Source of the DNA: Bacteroidales bacterium
GTDB lineage: Bacteria > Bacteroidota > Bacteroidia > Bacteroidales > JAADJA01
Assembly (NCBI GenBank): GCA_021740645.1
Contig: JAIOZL010000021.1
Coordinates: forward strand, 17,995-81,994
Length of the DNA: 64,000 nt
Direction of reading: 5' to 3'
The notes beneath the pieces were generated by a model. The model did no database searches. It worked only from the letters and a program-made list of their open reading frames with translations, and was not told the origin of the DNA. How positions within the stretch are numbered: the stretch's first letter is position 1; each line of letters starts with the position of its first letter. Positions 52,949-63,349 of this stretch are shown here, piece by piece. The translations under genes and the position numbers were made by a program.

Positions 52949-55900
52949 TTATTTTCTAATAAAAACCTTTTCTGTAATATAATCATTTCCGCTTTGAACC
53001 TTAACCAGGAAATACCCTGTAATTGCAGGCACCGGGATAATATTCATCCCTTCATTTAAATTTGCCTGATTATGAATAATGTGACCGGTTATACTAAATA
53101 TATCAATATTACCTTCCACGACTTTTGGTGAATAAATGTGCACCTCATCTTTCCAGGCATAGATTGTCAGATTGCTTAGCACATTCTCATTCACATCCAA
53201 AGGATTGCTGAAATGCAGCCTGAATCTATGATCTGGGTCATCTGGTGAACCAAAAAAGTAATATTCAGGACTTTCGAGTAAATTGGTCCAGGTATTGGCC
53301 AAAATATCTTCCAGCAGGATAACCTCATATTCATCAAAATTTGCTATTTCTGAAACGATCACGGAGAAATTACCTTCTTTACCTGCCTTAAATCCTACTT
53401 CTATAATATCTTGCTTTTCTATTAACGGTATTATGTTTACACACAAATCAGTACCCAAAACCTTACTATAAATTTGGGAGGCATCTTCAATTCCTGCTAA
53501 TTGATAAGCATCATAATACTTATCGAAGCCCGGACTTGCTTCAGGATTTGTCATAATGATCATTTCATCAGAATATCCATTACCTGTTGTCTGTAATCTA
53601 AGTATTTGATCGCTACCACTTATCTTATATGTGCTTTGTGCATTATGCACCCTTGCAGAGTTAGGGATAGCAGCAACCGGATTTAAGTTGGCTTTTACAA
53701 AGAAGCCTTGTAAAGCCGGAATATACCGGGTACCACCGTTTGTTCCTAGTCCGGAATTAGGATTATAGGAGGCATATTGCGCCCCTGTCCAAAAATAGAT
53801 AGTATAATCAAGGTTCGTCCATGTAAAACCAGGATATACATTACCGGGAGCACCTACATCAATGGCAGAAGGATATGGATTCCCAATAAGATTCCAGCCC
53901 TCATCCGGACCAATTCCTCCACCATTCACATCAGTTGCGGTTAAAGAGGGTACTATATTTCCTTTGTTAAATGAACTACCTGAAAAAGATACTGTCGGAT
54001 TTCCTAAAGTTGACCAAATTTCATATCCTTCACCCACATTTAAAGGATAATCAACCGGAGTGATATAATTCCATGTGTATGTTGCTTCATCCCATTCCTT
54101 CAGGTAAATGTTCAGAAAAACACTTGAAAGGGCATTGCTAACAGGTGAAGAGATAAAATGCCAGCGATTGTCAGTATAATAACTTTCCATAATTGAGGCA
54201 CCTGAAATATTAGTTGTTCCATCATCAATAAATGAAGCATTCCCGTTTACATCGCTGTGGAGAATGGCATCCCCGCCGATATTAAGGGAGGTTCCAGAAG
54301 GATTTGTATAATATGTTCCCGGTTCCATGATAAAGTTATTATTAACCGTTACATCAACATTATTTTCAACAGATGCAAAATCTTTACTGATAATCAGATT
54401 ATTGAAAGTAACTGTTCCGGGTCCTGCGTCAAATTCATATTTGATAACTCCATTAAAGACTCTGGGTTGAAAAGTACTTCCGGTAAATACAGGATTTAAC
54501 TTACCACATCCTTCAAGGAATTCTATATTTGCATCAGAAGAGAATACATTCCCAACTGCACTTCCGTTAGAGTAATTGTTACCATTCTCAGCATGAACAT
54601 AAAAGCCATAAACCTGACCTGCAGGAATTGTCACACTTAATGAAACAGGCACAGGAGTTGGCGACCCATTCCCTGAGGATGTAGCACTGGCAGTCCCTAC
54701 AAATGTCCAGGCAGATGCATTCGTTTCAGACCCAACATAGGTTCCGCTTTTATAATAAACATGTACATCTCCTGTTCCAGCATCAAGATTGGCTTCAAAC
54801 CCTGTAATAGTAACAGTATTGATGGCATGAATATCAAACATATTACCATTGGATCCGTTCGTACCGGTAAAAGTAGTAATCAAATCAGCAGCATCAGTTC
54901 CAATAGCTGTGATGTTGGTATTTGAATTACCAGTGAAATTCACATTGCCAGTTCCGGGATCAAATATCCCATCAGCCTGCCAGTTACCAGTAAGTGAAAT
55001 TATAGCAGAACCTGTGCATATGAGTTGCTTACCTGCGGATATTAATATACCACCATTTACCGTAAATTCGGAAGCTCCCTGCATGGTCATATTATTACAA
55101 TCCAGACCGACCACAAAATCTCCGATGAATGCCGGCCAGTTTGGCGAATACGAAGGGATGCTTACATCATCAGAAGCAGAGGGTACTGTTAAATTTTCCC
55201 AGTTGAGGGCATCAGTCCAGTCAGACGACACATTTCCTGTCCAATTTCCCGGTGTTCCTACAAGCAAATAATCTGTTTTTATTTCAGTTCCATTTCCATA
55301 AATATTTGTTGCTACCAGTGTAGCGGAATAGTATCCAGCTGCATTAAACTGAACCTGGGGATTTTGCGAGGCGGCATTTGAACCACCTACAAAAGTAACC
55401 GTTGCAGGATTAAAAGACCATGACCATGAAGTAGGTGTACCTGTTGACAAATCTGTGAAATTAACTGTTTGGTTAATTGCTGGTTTAGTCTCATCAGCTA
55501 TAAAATCTGCAACTGGTGGTGAAGAGTTACTCTGAATAATTACTGTATAATCTTCAGCCTCTCCATAGGTAGCATTTGTACAAGGCCCGGGGTCAGCCGC
55601 ATAGAGCTCGGCAATCCTCATCCTGGTTGAGCCTAGAATTGCTCCTGGAGGAATGGCTATACTTGTTGTTAAGGTATGAGTTCCTGCTGTCCCTGGTGTA
55701 TTTCCAAGGTCAATACTTTCACCGGCATCATCAAAATCACAATCACGGTTCCAGTCGAACCATGCCCAACAATGCTGAATCCACCCTCCGTTTACAGTAA
55801 TATTTACTGAAATTGTATATGAACTACCTGTAGTCACATTAGTCGATATTGCTGTAAAATCAGAATAGGTAGTTGAAGCACTATTATTATTGATGGAATT

Positions 55901-57970
55901 AAAACTTACATTACTAATGTAGTCATCAGATGTATTTGAATAATAGGTGGTACAAAAGTTACAATCTGTAACATCAATGTAAGCGGTTTTCGTTTCTGTA
56001 TCTGAATATGATGCATTTGACACGGTTAAGGATACATTATATGTCCCAATAGTATTATAGGCGATGGTGTGAGGGCCCGGGCCTGTGGCAGAGCCAGGTG
56101 TTCCTCCAGCGAATGTCCAGCTCCATGATGAGGGGCTACAAGATGAATTATCTGTAAAAGTTACTGAATTTCCAACAACAACCGACGTCGGGCTCCCTGA
56201 AAAATCAGCAATAATATTTTGAACCGTAATATATCCTGTTTTAGTCTCCGTATCCGTCGATATTCCATCCCCCACTGTTAATGCAACATTATAAACTCCT
56301 GGTGTGGCATAGTTTATCGTATGAGGCCCTGCCCCTGTTGCCGTGGATGGAGATCCTCCGGGAAACGACCAGCTCCAGGATGTAGGCGAACCAGATGATT
56401 GATCTGTAAATATTATCGATGACCCTGAACATACACTTGTTATATCTGCAGTAAAAGCAGCATTAAGCCCGATTACAAAAGGCGACACATAAGTCATTGG
56501 TCTTCCGCCATCACGGTTATCAGCCCAACATGGATAAACCATCCCATTACGTGATGTTATTGCAAGATAATCTCCAAAATAACCACTAGCCAAACCGGAA
56601 ATAGGACCTGGTGTAAAGGCTACATCGCTTACCCTGAAATCGGTCCAGGTAGCCCCAGCATCAATAGAATAGGATACCCATGCTTCACATGATGCTGAAG
56701 CAGTGTTGCGGTTATCATAAAAAATCACAGCTAAAGTCCCTGTTTCCGGGTCACAGGTAATCCATGGCAAATAAGCTGTGCCAGTTCCCTGGTTAACTTT
56801 AACAGGAGTTGACCAGGTTGATCCTCCATTGCTTGAGCTAATCATATAAACCCCTGCAGTTCCTGAGTTAACACCTGGTGTTCCTACATTGGTCCAAACA
56901 ATATAAATATTTCCATCATTCGGGCCACCGCTAATATCTACTGCCATCGAAGGAAATGAATTCACACGCATATTCTGTGGAACACCTGTATTCCGAATTC
57001 CTTTTATATTACTTAGAATTCTTGTTGCTGTCTGAAAGGAAGCTCCGCCATTGACTGATTTGGTGAAGCCTAGGGCATTTTCGTCTGATGGCCATGAATC
57101 ATATACTGTCCAAACTACATAAACTTCACCATTTGGTCCGCATTGTACATTTACGCCCTGGTTGTGGCTCCCTGCATTGATTGCCGAACTCAATACAATT
57201 GATGATGACCATGATAATCCTCCATCCGTACTCCTTGAATATTCAATTTCAGTATCGTTGGTTCCTCCCTGTAAATTGGTCCATACATCATACAGATTGC
57301 CTTCGTAAGGACTTAATGGTCCAATATCAATTCCCAGGTGATTTTTATCAAGCAAATATCCGCCACCAGCCACATTTACATTGGTAAAACTTGCTCCTCC
57401 ATTTGTTGAATATGCCACACCCATACCATAAGAGGCGTCAATATAACCCACATACATCCTGCTCCCATCAAGGCTAATTGCCGTTGCCGGGTCACCCGAA
57501 TTGGTTCCTCCTGCGCCCTGGGCACTTCCACCCCATGTTGTACCTCCATTTGACCCCAAAAAGTAATTGGCACCATATAATGTTCCTACACTTGATCCAT
57601 TCCAGCTTGTTGAATTATTAGAATTTAGTACAAACTGGTTATCCGTTGGGTCGACAAAAATTGAATTTTCAGTTTCTGTTATGTTTGTTGCACTTGATAC
57701 TGCAACATCCGGTGAGTCCTGAACCATAACTCCTTTTCCGTTAATCTGGCTACCTTTGAAATCGGCAGGCTTTACAGGGATTGTAGGATTATAAGGAACA
57801 AGGCCCAATTCGGCCATATGTTTCCAATACCCGATATTATCAATTCTTGTATCAACTTTTAAATTTTGTGTATTTGTTTTCTTCAGTGTGCTCAAATCAT
57901 CCTGTGAAAACACAGTTTGGCTATATATACCAATGACGAGCATTGCAAGTACAATGTAGAATTGTTTCAT
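52949..57970 (-). CDS. Giant secreted multidomain T9SS cargo (sialidase-like, PKD, GEVED)
   Basis: A 1673-residue exported protein. Signal peptide MKQFYIVLAMLVIGIYSQTV ends near VFSQ. Residues about 80-500 form a BNR/sialidase-like propeller with repeated S-x-x-G-G-x-(S/T)-W or F motifs, such as STDGGLSWSSS and SSNGGSTWSTP. PKD domains occupy about 500-585, 588-665 and 818-900, each with the family's SWSWSF or SWSWTF core. A GEVED domain with AWFDWNRDCDFDD lies between the second and third (about 670-810). A T9SS type A sorting domain closes the protein (about 1600-1673, ending EKVFIRK). The open frame begins at a TTG at 58012, but that lies inside the -7 region, so ATG 57970 is chosen. It is likely a surface adhesin or glycan-binding protein. 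Confidence 0.9.
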   Translation of the reverse strand: MKQFYIVLAMLVIGIYSQTVFSQDDLSTLKKTNTQNLKVDTRIDNIGYWKHMAELGLVPYNPTIPVKPADFKGSQINGKGVMVQDSPDVAVSSATNITETENSIFVDPTDNQFVLNSNNSTSWNGSSVGTLYGANYFLGSNGGTTWGGSAQGAGGTNSGDPATAISLDGSRMYVGYIDASYGMGVAYSTNGGASFTNVNVAGGGYLLDKNHLGIDIGPLSPYEGNLYDVWTNLQGGTNDTEIEYSRSTDGGLSWSSSIVLSSAINAGSHNQGVNVQCGPNGEVYVVWTVYDSWPSDENALGFTKSVNGGASFQTATRILSNIKGIRNTGVPQNMRVNSFPSMAVDISGGPNDGNIYIVWTNVGTPGVNSGTAGVYMISSSNGGSTWSTPVKVNQGTGTAYLPWITCDPETGTLAVIFYDNRNTASASCEAWVSYSIDAGATWTDFRVSDVAFTPGPISGLASGYFGDYLAITSRNGMVYPCWADNRDGGRPMTYVSPFVIGLNAAFTADITSVCSGSSIIFTDQSSGSPTSWSWSFPGGSPSTATGAGPHTINYATPGVYNVALTVGDGISTDTETKTGYITVQNIIADFSGSPTSVVVGNSVTFTDNSSCSPSSWSWTFAGGTPGSATGPGPHTIAYNTIGTYNVSLTVSNASYSDTETKTAYIDVTDCNFCTTYYSNTSDDYISNVSFNSINNNSASTTYSDFTAISTNVTTGSSYTISVNITVNGGWIQHCWAWFDWNRDCDFDDAGESIDLGNTPGTAGTHTLTTSIAIPPGAILGSTRMRIAELYAADPGPCTNATYGEAEDYTVIIQSNSSPPVADFIADETKPAINQTVNFTDLSTGTPTSWSWSFNPATVTFVGGSNAASQNPQVQFNAAGYYSATLVATNIYGNGTEIKTDYLLVGTPGNWTGNVSSDWTDALNWENLTVPSASDDVSIPSYSPNWPAFIGDFVVGLDCNNMTMQGASEFTVNGGILISAGKQLICTGSAIISLTGNWQADGIFDPGTGNVNFTGNSNTNITAIGTDAADLITTFTGTNGSNGNMFDIHAINTVTITGFEANLDAGTGDVHVYYKSGTYVGSETNASAWTFVGTASATSSGNGSPTPVPVSLSVTIPAGQVYGFYVHAENGNNYSNGSAVGNVFSSDANIEFLEGCGKLNPVFTGSTFQPRVFNGVIKYEFDAGPGTVTFNNLIISKDFASVENNVDVTVNNNFIMEPGTYYTNPSGTSLNIGGDAILHSDVNGNASFIDDGTTNISGASIMESYYTDNRWHFISSPVSNALSSVFLNIYLKEWDEATYTWNYITPVDYPLNVGEGYEIWSTLGNPTVSFSGSSFNKGNIVPSLTATDVNGGGIGPDEGWNLIGNPYPSAIDVGAPGNVYPGFTWTNLDYTIYFWTGAQYASYNPNSGLGTNGGTRYIPALQGFFVKANLNPVAAIPNSARVHNAQSTYKISGSDQILRLQTTGNGYSDEMIIMTNPEASPGFDKYYDAYQLAGIEDASQIYSKVLGTDLCVNIIPLIEKQDIIEVGFKAGKEGNFSVIVSEIANFDEYEVILLEDILANTWTNLLESPEYYFFGSPDDPDHRFRLHFSNPLDVNENVLSNLTIYAWKDEVHIYSPKVVEGNIDIFSITGHIIHNQANLNEGMNIIPVPAITGYFLVKVQSGNDYITEKVFIRK

Positions 57971-58009
57971 GATGGAATAAACTTGTATAAGTTCAACCTG
58001 AATGAAATG

Positions 58010-58036
58010 CAAATATAAAAAATCTATTTAAAACAA
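58010..58036 (-). promoter_or_regulatory. Candidate promoter of the giant T9SS cargo gene
   Basis: On the minus strand TTG (58036-58034) and TATATTTG (58017-58010) are spaced by 16 bp. The predicted start near 58003 gives a 33-nt leader to the ATG at 57970 and excludes the upstream TTG as a start codon. Confidence 0.4.
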
Positions 58037-58132
58037 TATCTACTTTTTGAACATTAGCAGGAATGGGTTCAGATAGAAAGAATAATTATTAGCAGATATT
58101 AATTAGTCCGGGGTCTCCAGGATTTAGAATTA

Positions 58133-58702
58133 TTATGAAGGAAGCCTTTTTAGTATAAATTTATTTACGTTTTCATAAACACTTTCCGGCAAACAGCTTC
58201 GCCAAACCGTAATATTTAAGGACCCGCCAATGGCGATGTAATAATCGATGTTTGCATGTTCTATTTCAGCCAGTACATGCTCCCTGAAATTCACGAAAGC
58301 AATCCATCCATCTTCAATATCCTCAAACCATTCCTGGTAATAATCAGTTTCTCCAGCATGAAAATTCAGCACGTTTTCACCGATCAAAATGAACTTGTTA
58401 ATGCCATTTTCAATTAGTATGTCAGCAATGTCCCGTTTCAAATACATAATGTCATTATGAAGACAATCATTCCATTCACCCAACAATTCAATAATGCAAT
58501 AGCCTTCGTTATAATTGGCATATAAAATCTTCAAATAAAGGGTTGAGGACCCCATCTGGTCCCATTGTGGATGAATATAATGATCGTATATGGCATTTGA
58601 AAATTCAAACTCACTATACTCCTGGCCATAAAATGGCGAAAGTCTGTCTTCTGAAGAGATATACAAGTGGCGCCAGCTATAGTGAGGTTCAAGGTCGTGC
58701 AT
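58133..58702 (-). CDS. Conserved-looking hypothetical protein
   Basis: A 189-residue acidic cytoplasmic protein, rich in aromatic residues (YSWRHLYISSEDRLSPFYGQE), without signal peptide or membrane helix. It has an alternating beta/alpha pattern, for example STLYLKILYANYNEGYCIIELLGEW, a helix, then KFILIGENVLNFHAGETDYYQEW, which could be a small alpha/beta sheet domain. I do not recognise the family. The gene lies between the giant T9SS cargo gene and a GT-C glycosyltransferase, all on the minus strand, with 61 bp to the upstream gene. Confidence 0.7.
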   Translation of the reverse strand: MHDLEPHYSWRHLYISSEDRLSPFYGQEYSEFEFSNAIYDHYIHPQWDQMGSSTLYLKILYANYNEGYCIIELLGEWNDCLHNDIMYLKRDIADILIENGINKFILIGENVLNFHAGETDYYQEWFEDIEDGWIAFVNFREHVLAEIEHANIDYYIAIGGSLNITVWRSCLPESVYENVNKFILKRLPS

Positions 58703-58763
58703 ACTTAATTTAACTTTGCAATTATAACAGAATAGTTTCTAAAAAATTTTACTCAAAATGAAA

Positions 58764-60710
58764 TTAATAACTTATTGGATCTAATAAACCATAAATCATC
58801 TGATTCCCACGGCTTACTTCAAGCCTGAAATCTTGTAAATAAAAGGTGTCTGCATTTTTATTCCACAAATAAACTTTTAAAGTAGCAAGTTTAGGGTTGA
58901 ATTTCATATCCGGCAGTTTAATGGCTTTATGAATAGTCATTTGGTGATCCGGAAGTTCAGCAAAGTGATTAAACTCAGCCGCCCGCCAATCTAGCTGTTG
59001 CTGCCCGAAATACATTTCAGTTACCAAAGAAGCCGAGGGTAAATTTACCCCGGGGTTTTGAATATTAAGAACGATGAATATATAATTATTCCTGTGGTTA
59101 ATAAGTGTGTCTAAATTAACTTCCAATAGATTAAAAAAGGTTTCTTCCGGACTGATTTTAATCCCGTTCCATTGGGTGAGGGCAGAATCAGCCCCTTCAG
59201 AAATCAATATTTCATTGCCGGGTGATTCAAATTTATTTTCGTAATGATAAACTATTTCCTCAGGATTCACTGATCTATATCTCAGGGCTTTTTTTGAAAA
59301 CACATACATATCTCCCAGATACCATGTCTTCTTTGCAATTATAAATGGGAAAACATCCTTGATCATAGAGTAATATTCAAGGTCATGCAAACCTGAATAG
59401 GCTAATGTTAAATATTCCGTATCAAGGTTTCGCACAAACTTTTGAAATTTATCAAATTCCATTATTGAATCAAGTGATAAATAGTTCCTCTCATCAAGCT
59501 GAAGCTGTCGGATATAATAATCTTTGATCTTCTCAGGTAAGTAAACAAGGGTGGTCACCTTTTTCGTGCCAAATTCCCTATCTGTTTTATCAGCTTCCAC
59601 AAGAGTTTCGCGATAACCCGAATTATACTGGATAAAATAATGCTGCCGGCCAACTATTAATGAATAGATGGAAGTAATTCCAAAAACTACAAGAATGATG
59701 ATCTTAACAGGAAGTTTAAGATCCCGTATCCATGAAAAGACAAGGATTATTAAAAATGGAAAGACAAATAAAATAACGGAATATTGCAGAACAGCATTGA
59801 CATAAATTGAATATAAATAAGCCACTCCATATGTTATACCCAACCAGCTCAACATCATTATTCTGAATTTATTTTGCCCCGCAACTATTCCTGAACGAAA
59901 AAAAACAGCAAGTAAAAACATTGCTCCGGCTACTGAATAAAGTAAAAGATCGTAGTGAAGAACATACTGTAAATACTTAAGGAAAAATGTTGAATCAGGT
60001 TTACTTAACCAACTTTCAACACCCCCTTTCCCCAATTGAATGAAAAATATTTTCAGGTGAGGTAAATAAAGAGCAAACATCGAAATACCGGCAATCAAAT
60101 ACCATTTCAATTGATTCTTTTTTATAAAAAATATCCCGCTTAACCACACCAACCCAAGGAAAAACAAGCTGAAGTGGTGATTGTATGCGTTTAATGCCCC
60201 GAACAATATATACCATAATACATATTTCTTTTGGTCTTGTGGACGGATAAAAAATGCTTTCGACCAAAAAAAGACCATACAAAGTCCGAGAAATAAACCA
60301 CTTGAGTACGGCCTTGCATATTGTGAATAGGTTATGGGGTATTGAAGAAAAGCGAGGAACATGGCAGCAATTAACCCTACCGTTGGATTAAACCATTCCC
60401 TGCCTATCCGATAAACAAGATATATACTTGCTACCCCCATCAGCATAAAAGGAAGCTTCACCACCATCTCTGATTCTCCGAATACTTTTATCCAAAAATA
60501 CATGAACACCTGAACACCTGCCGGGTGCGTATCGGATGTTACCACACCCAGATGAATCAAATCATTAAAGTTGTCGAACCTTGTGCGGAACAAAGCACTG
60601 AATTCATCAAATGTATATGGGAGGCCGGAGTAATTGTAAAATCTTAAAACAATACCAACCAGGACGATAAACCCTAACAGTAACTTGTCATAAATGGTGT
60701 CCTTTTTCAA
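58764..60710 (-). CDS. GT39-like membrane glycosyltransferase with C-terminal soluble domain
   Basis: A 648-residue integral membrane protein. The first loop after helix one has LPYTFDEFSALFRTRF, the acidic D-E motif of GT-C enzymes, and VVTSDTHPAGVQVFMYFWIKVFG, the second conserved loop seen in the PMT_2 family. About eleven helices reach residue 360; the remaining 290 residues are soluble and probably periplasmic. The 36-bp gap to the E1 gene upstream allows co-transcription, though the functions are unrelated. The sugar and acceptor are unknown; a role in surface polysaccharide or protein O-glycosylation is plausible, since T9SS cargo is often glycosylated in this phylum. Confidence 0.85.
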   Translation of the reverse strand: MKKDTIYDKLLLGFIVLVGIVLRFYNYSGLPYTFDEFSALFRTRFDNFNDLIHLGVVTSDTHPAGVQVFMYFWIKVFGESEMVVKLPFMLMGVASIYLVYRIGREWFNPTVGLIAAMFLAFLQYPITYSQYARPYSSGLFLGLCMVFFWSKAFFIRPQDQKKYVLWYILFGALNAYNHHFSLFFLGLVWLSGIFFIKKNQLKWYLIAGISMFALYLPHLKIFFIQLGKGGVESWLSKPDSTFFLKYLQYVLHYDLLLYSVAGAMFLLAVFFRSGIVAGQNKFRIMMLSWLGITYGVAYLYSIYVNAVLQYSVILFVFPFLIILVFSWIRDLKLPVKIIILVVFGITSIYSLIVGRQHYFIQYNSGYRETLVEADKTDREFGTKKVTTLVYLPEKIKDYYIRQLQLDERNYLSLDSIMEFDKFQKFVRNLDTEYLTLAYSGLHDLEYYSMIKDVFPFIIAKKTWYLGDMYVFSKKALRYRSVNPEEIVYHYENKFESPGNEILISEGADSALTQWNGIKISPEETFFNLLEVNLDTLINHRNNYIFIVLNIQNPGVNLPSASLVTEMYFGQQQLDWRAAEFNHFAELPDHQMTIHKAIKLPDMKFNPKLATLKVYLWNKNADTFYLQDFRLEVSRGNQMIYGLLDPISY

Positions 60711-60746
60711 AATTCAGTATGTGTTGGGAAAACAATAGAATACATT

Positions 60747-63170
60747 TCAGAACACTTTAGGATACTTGGAGGGATTGTATTCATGCATTATGTTATAAAC
60801 CGCATCAAATACATCCTCTGCATTTGGGTTTGAAAAATAATCTCCATCAGAACTATAGGCCGCACGATGGTCCTTTGACGTAACAGTCCTGGGCTCAAAA
60901 TCAAGATAATAATATCCTTTTTGCTCTTCAAGAACTTTTTGCATCATATAGCTGGTAGCTCCTCCTGGCACATCTTCATCAAAAAATAAAATTTTACTAG
61001 TCTTTTTCAGTGACTTCACAATCGTATGATTTACATCAAAGGGAAGTAAAGTTTGCACATCAATCAGTTCACAGGAAATAGAAAACTCTTTGAGTTGCTG
61101 CACAGCATCTTCAGCAATTCGAACACATGAGCCATAAGTTACAATGGTAATATCAAATCCCTCATGCAGTACCTCAGGTTGCCCCACAGGAGTTTTAAAC
61201 TCTCCAATGTTATCAGGTAACTTCTCCTTTAACCGATAGGCATTTAGAGGTTCAATGATCAATACCGGTTCGTCAGATTCCAAAAATAAATTATAGAATC
61301 CGGCAGCCTGGGTCATATTTCGTGGCACACAAACATATATTCCCCGAATTGAATTGATGACCATACTTAGGGGTGAGCCTGCATGCCATATTCCCTCGAG
61401 GCGATGCCCGCGGGTGCTCACAATCAAGGGTGCTTTTTGTCCACCTTTAGTGCGATATTGCAGGGTAGCCAGATCATCACTCATTACCTGCAAAGCATAC
61501 ATCAGGTAATCAAAATACTGGACTTCAGCAATGGGTCTTAGTCCCCGCATGGCCAGGCCAATTCCCTGGCCAACAATAGAAGCCTCTCTTATTCCGGTAT
61601 CCGTAATCCGCATTTCCCCATATTTTTCCTGCAATCCTTCAAAAGTTTGATTTACCCCCCCAATTTTCCCGACATCTTCACCAAAAGCAAGAAGTTCAGG
61701 GTATTTACCAAATAAATGATTAAAGTTTTCCCGAAGGATTACTCTACCGGGTACCCAGGGTGAATTTTTTGTGATGATTGGTTTTACCGGATTTATTTTA
61801 CCAGCAGCTTTTGGTGACTGACTATAAAGAAAAGAGCTATATCTTTCACGTCCATCCTCCATTTCCTTTTCCAGCCAGGTTGTCACATTTTTTTTAAGCG
61901 AATTCATTGGGTTACTGCATTCATTGCAGATCAAGCGGAGTATTTTACGTGCTGAAGAAACAATATCTTTCCGAATAGGTTCGGCCACCATTTTTAACTC
62001 CTTTTTAATGGCATCAATCTTTTGCGTCTTGGCACAATTACAGGTGGTGATATCCACCAGCTTGATAAAATCTTTTTGCTTTTGTTTTAAGGGGTTATGA
62101 TAATTCTGCCAGGCATTTTTCTTAGCCTCTTTAGCTCTTTCAATAGCTTTAATTTCAATTTCATCCAGCACTTTTGCAGAGGCAATTTTTTGATTGATTA
62201 TCCATTCCCTCATTTTAGAAATACCATCGTAATCTTTCTCCCATTTTAAACGCTCTTTTGTTTTATACCTCTCATGGGATCCTGATGTAGAATGACCCTG
62301 CGGTTGTGTTAATTCAATAATATGAAATAAAACCGGTTGGTGTTCCTTCCTGCACTTGTCAATTCCCTCCTTATAAACCTTACAAAGGTTTTCATAGTCC
62401 CATCCTTTAGCCACATATATATAAAAACCTTCGCCCTTTTCATTTATTTCAAATCCCTTAAGTGCTTCAGAAATACTTTGTTTAATTGTTTGAAAAGACT
62501 TCGGAACGGATATCCCGAAACCATCATCCCATATAGAAATAGCCAGGGGTACTCCAAGCACACCTGCTGCATTTAAAGATTCGAAAAAATAACCCTCTGA
62601 AGTGGAAGAATCCCCAATTGTACCAAAAGCAACTTCATTTCCGTTTACAGAAAAATTATTTTCTTGATTAAATTCAGCATAGGTTTTCTGATTGCTTCGG
62701 TAATATTTCGAAGCCAGGGCCAGGCCAAGTAAGCGGGGCATGTGTCCGGCTGTTGGAGAAATATCCGCGGAAGAGTTTTTCATCCCCGACAATTTAAGCC
62801 AATCTCCATTCCGGTCAATCGTTTTGGAGGAAAAATGGTTGTTCATCAGCCTTCCGGCAGATTGAGGGTTAAAAACTTCGTCAGTATCTCCATACAGTTG
62901 TGAAAAAAATTCTTCCAGGGTCATAAGGCCGGCTGCAAACATGAACGTTTGATCCCGGTAATAACCGGCTCTCCAATCTCCATTTCTAAATGCTTTGGCC
63001 ATTGCCAGTTGGGGAATTTCCTTTCCATCGCCAAAAATGCCAAATTTAGCTTTACCCGTCAATACTTCCCGTCTTCCAAGCAAACTTACCTGCCGGCTTT
63101 CATTCGCAATTCTATAGTCATTGAGAACTTCTTCGATATATGCTTTTGAAAATGAATTTATTTTCCCCAT
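60747..63170 (-). CDS. 2-oxo acid dehydrogenase E1, fused alpha and beta subunits
   Basis: An 807-residue thiamine-diphosphate enzyme joining E1-alpha and E1-beta in one chain, as in many Bacteroidota. It decarboxylates a 2-oxo acid (branched-chain or pyruvate type) and acetylates or acylates the E2 lipoyl group. The alpha part (1-340) has GYYRDQTFMFAAGLM and the ThDP motif GDSSTSEGYFFESLNAAGVL (about 185-204) with DDGFGIS. The beta part begins near residue 470 with ILRENFNHLFGKYPELLAFG, followed by EDVGKIGG, and continues through GHRLEGIWHAGSPLS and FDEDVPGGATSYM. A linker (about 345-450) contains CNC (about 376) and CNEC (about 415). A TAAATTTG box (63195-63188) lies upstream. Substrate class is uncertain; branched-chain type is the best guess. 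Confidence 0.9.
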   Translation of the reverse strand: MGKINSFSKAYIEEVLNDYRIANESRQVSLLGRREVLTGKAKFGIFGDGKEIPQLAMAKAFRNGDWRAGYYRDQTFMFAAGLMTLEEFFSQLYGDTDEVFNPQSAGRLMNNHFSSKTIDRNGDWLKLSGMKNSSADISPTAGHMPRLLGLALASKYYRSNQKTYAEFNQENNFSVNGNEVAFGTIGDSSTSEGYFFESLNAAGVLGVPLAISIWDDGFGISVPKSFQTIKQSISEALKGFEINEKGEGFYIYVAKGWDYENLCKVYKEGIDKCRKEHQPVLFHIIELTQPQGHSTSGSHERYKTKERLKWEKDYDGISKMREWIINQKIASAKVLDEIEIKAIERAKEAKKNAWQNYHNPLKQKQKDFIKLVDITTCNCAKTQKIDAIKKELKMVAEPIRKDIVSSARKILRLICNECSNPMNSLKKNVTTWLEKEMEDGRERYSSFLYSQSPKAAGKINPVKPIITKNSPWVPGRVILRENFNHLFGKYPELLAFGEDVGKIGGVNQTFEGLQEKYGEMRITDTGIREASIVGQGIGLAMRGLRPIAEVQYFDYLMYALQVMSDDLATLQYRTKGGQKAPLIVSTRGHRLEGIWHAGSPLSMVINSIRGIYVCVPRNMTQAAGFYNLFLESDEPVLIIEPLNAYRLKEKLPDNIGEFKTPVGQPEVLHEGFDITIVTYGSCVRIAEDAVQQLKEFSISCELIDVQTLLPFDVNHTIVKSLKKTSKILFFDEDVPGGATSYMMQKVLEEQKGYYYLDFEPRTVTSKDHRAAYSSDGDYFSNPNAEDVFDAVYNIMHEYNPSKYPKVF

Positions 63171-63341
63171 AAAAATTCAATTTTTTGCAAATTTAAGGAA
63201 TTTGAAATTACCTGAAATTGTTAATACAAGCAATGAAACAGAAATAGTAAAATATTTGATCCAAAGTAAATTTCCTAAAACCACAGTTTAATTTTTGACT
63301 TATGTCACAAGGTAAAAATTTTTTATTCGAATTTATCTGTT

Positions 63342-63349
63342 TACATTTG
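63342..63349 (+). promoter_or_regulatory. Candidate -7 box of the methionine gamma-lyase-type gene
   Basis: TACATTTG matches the Bacteroidota -7 consensus and lies 63 bp before the ATG at 63413. No clear -33 TTTG is seen at the usual distance. Confidence 0.35.

Noticed and set aside
54257..57387. Several plus-strand frames opposite the giant T9SS cargo gene
   Set aside because: Repetitive Ser/Thr/Gly-rich coding sequence produces open antisense frames; none has a recognisable domain.
57971..58012. TTG start adding 14 residues to the giant secreted protein
   Set aside because: The codon lies within the predicted -7 box, and the extension would precede a complete signal peptide.
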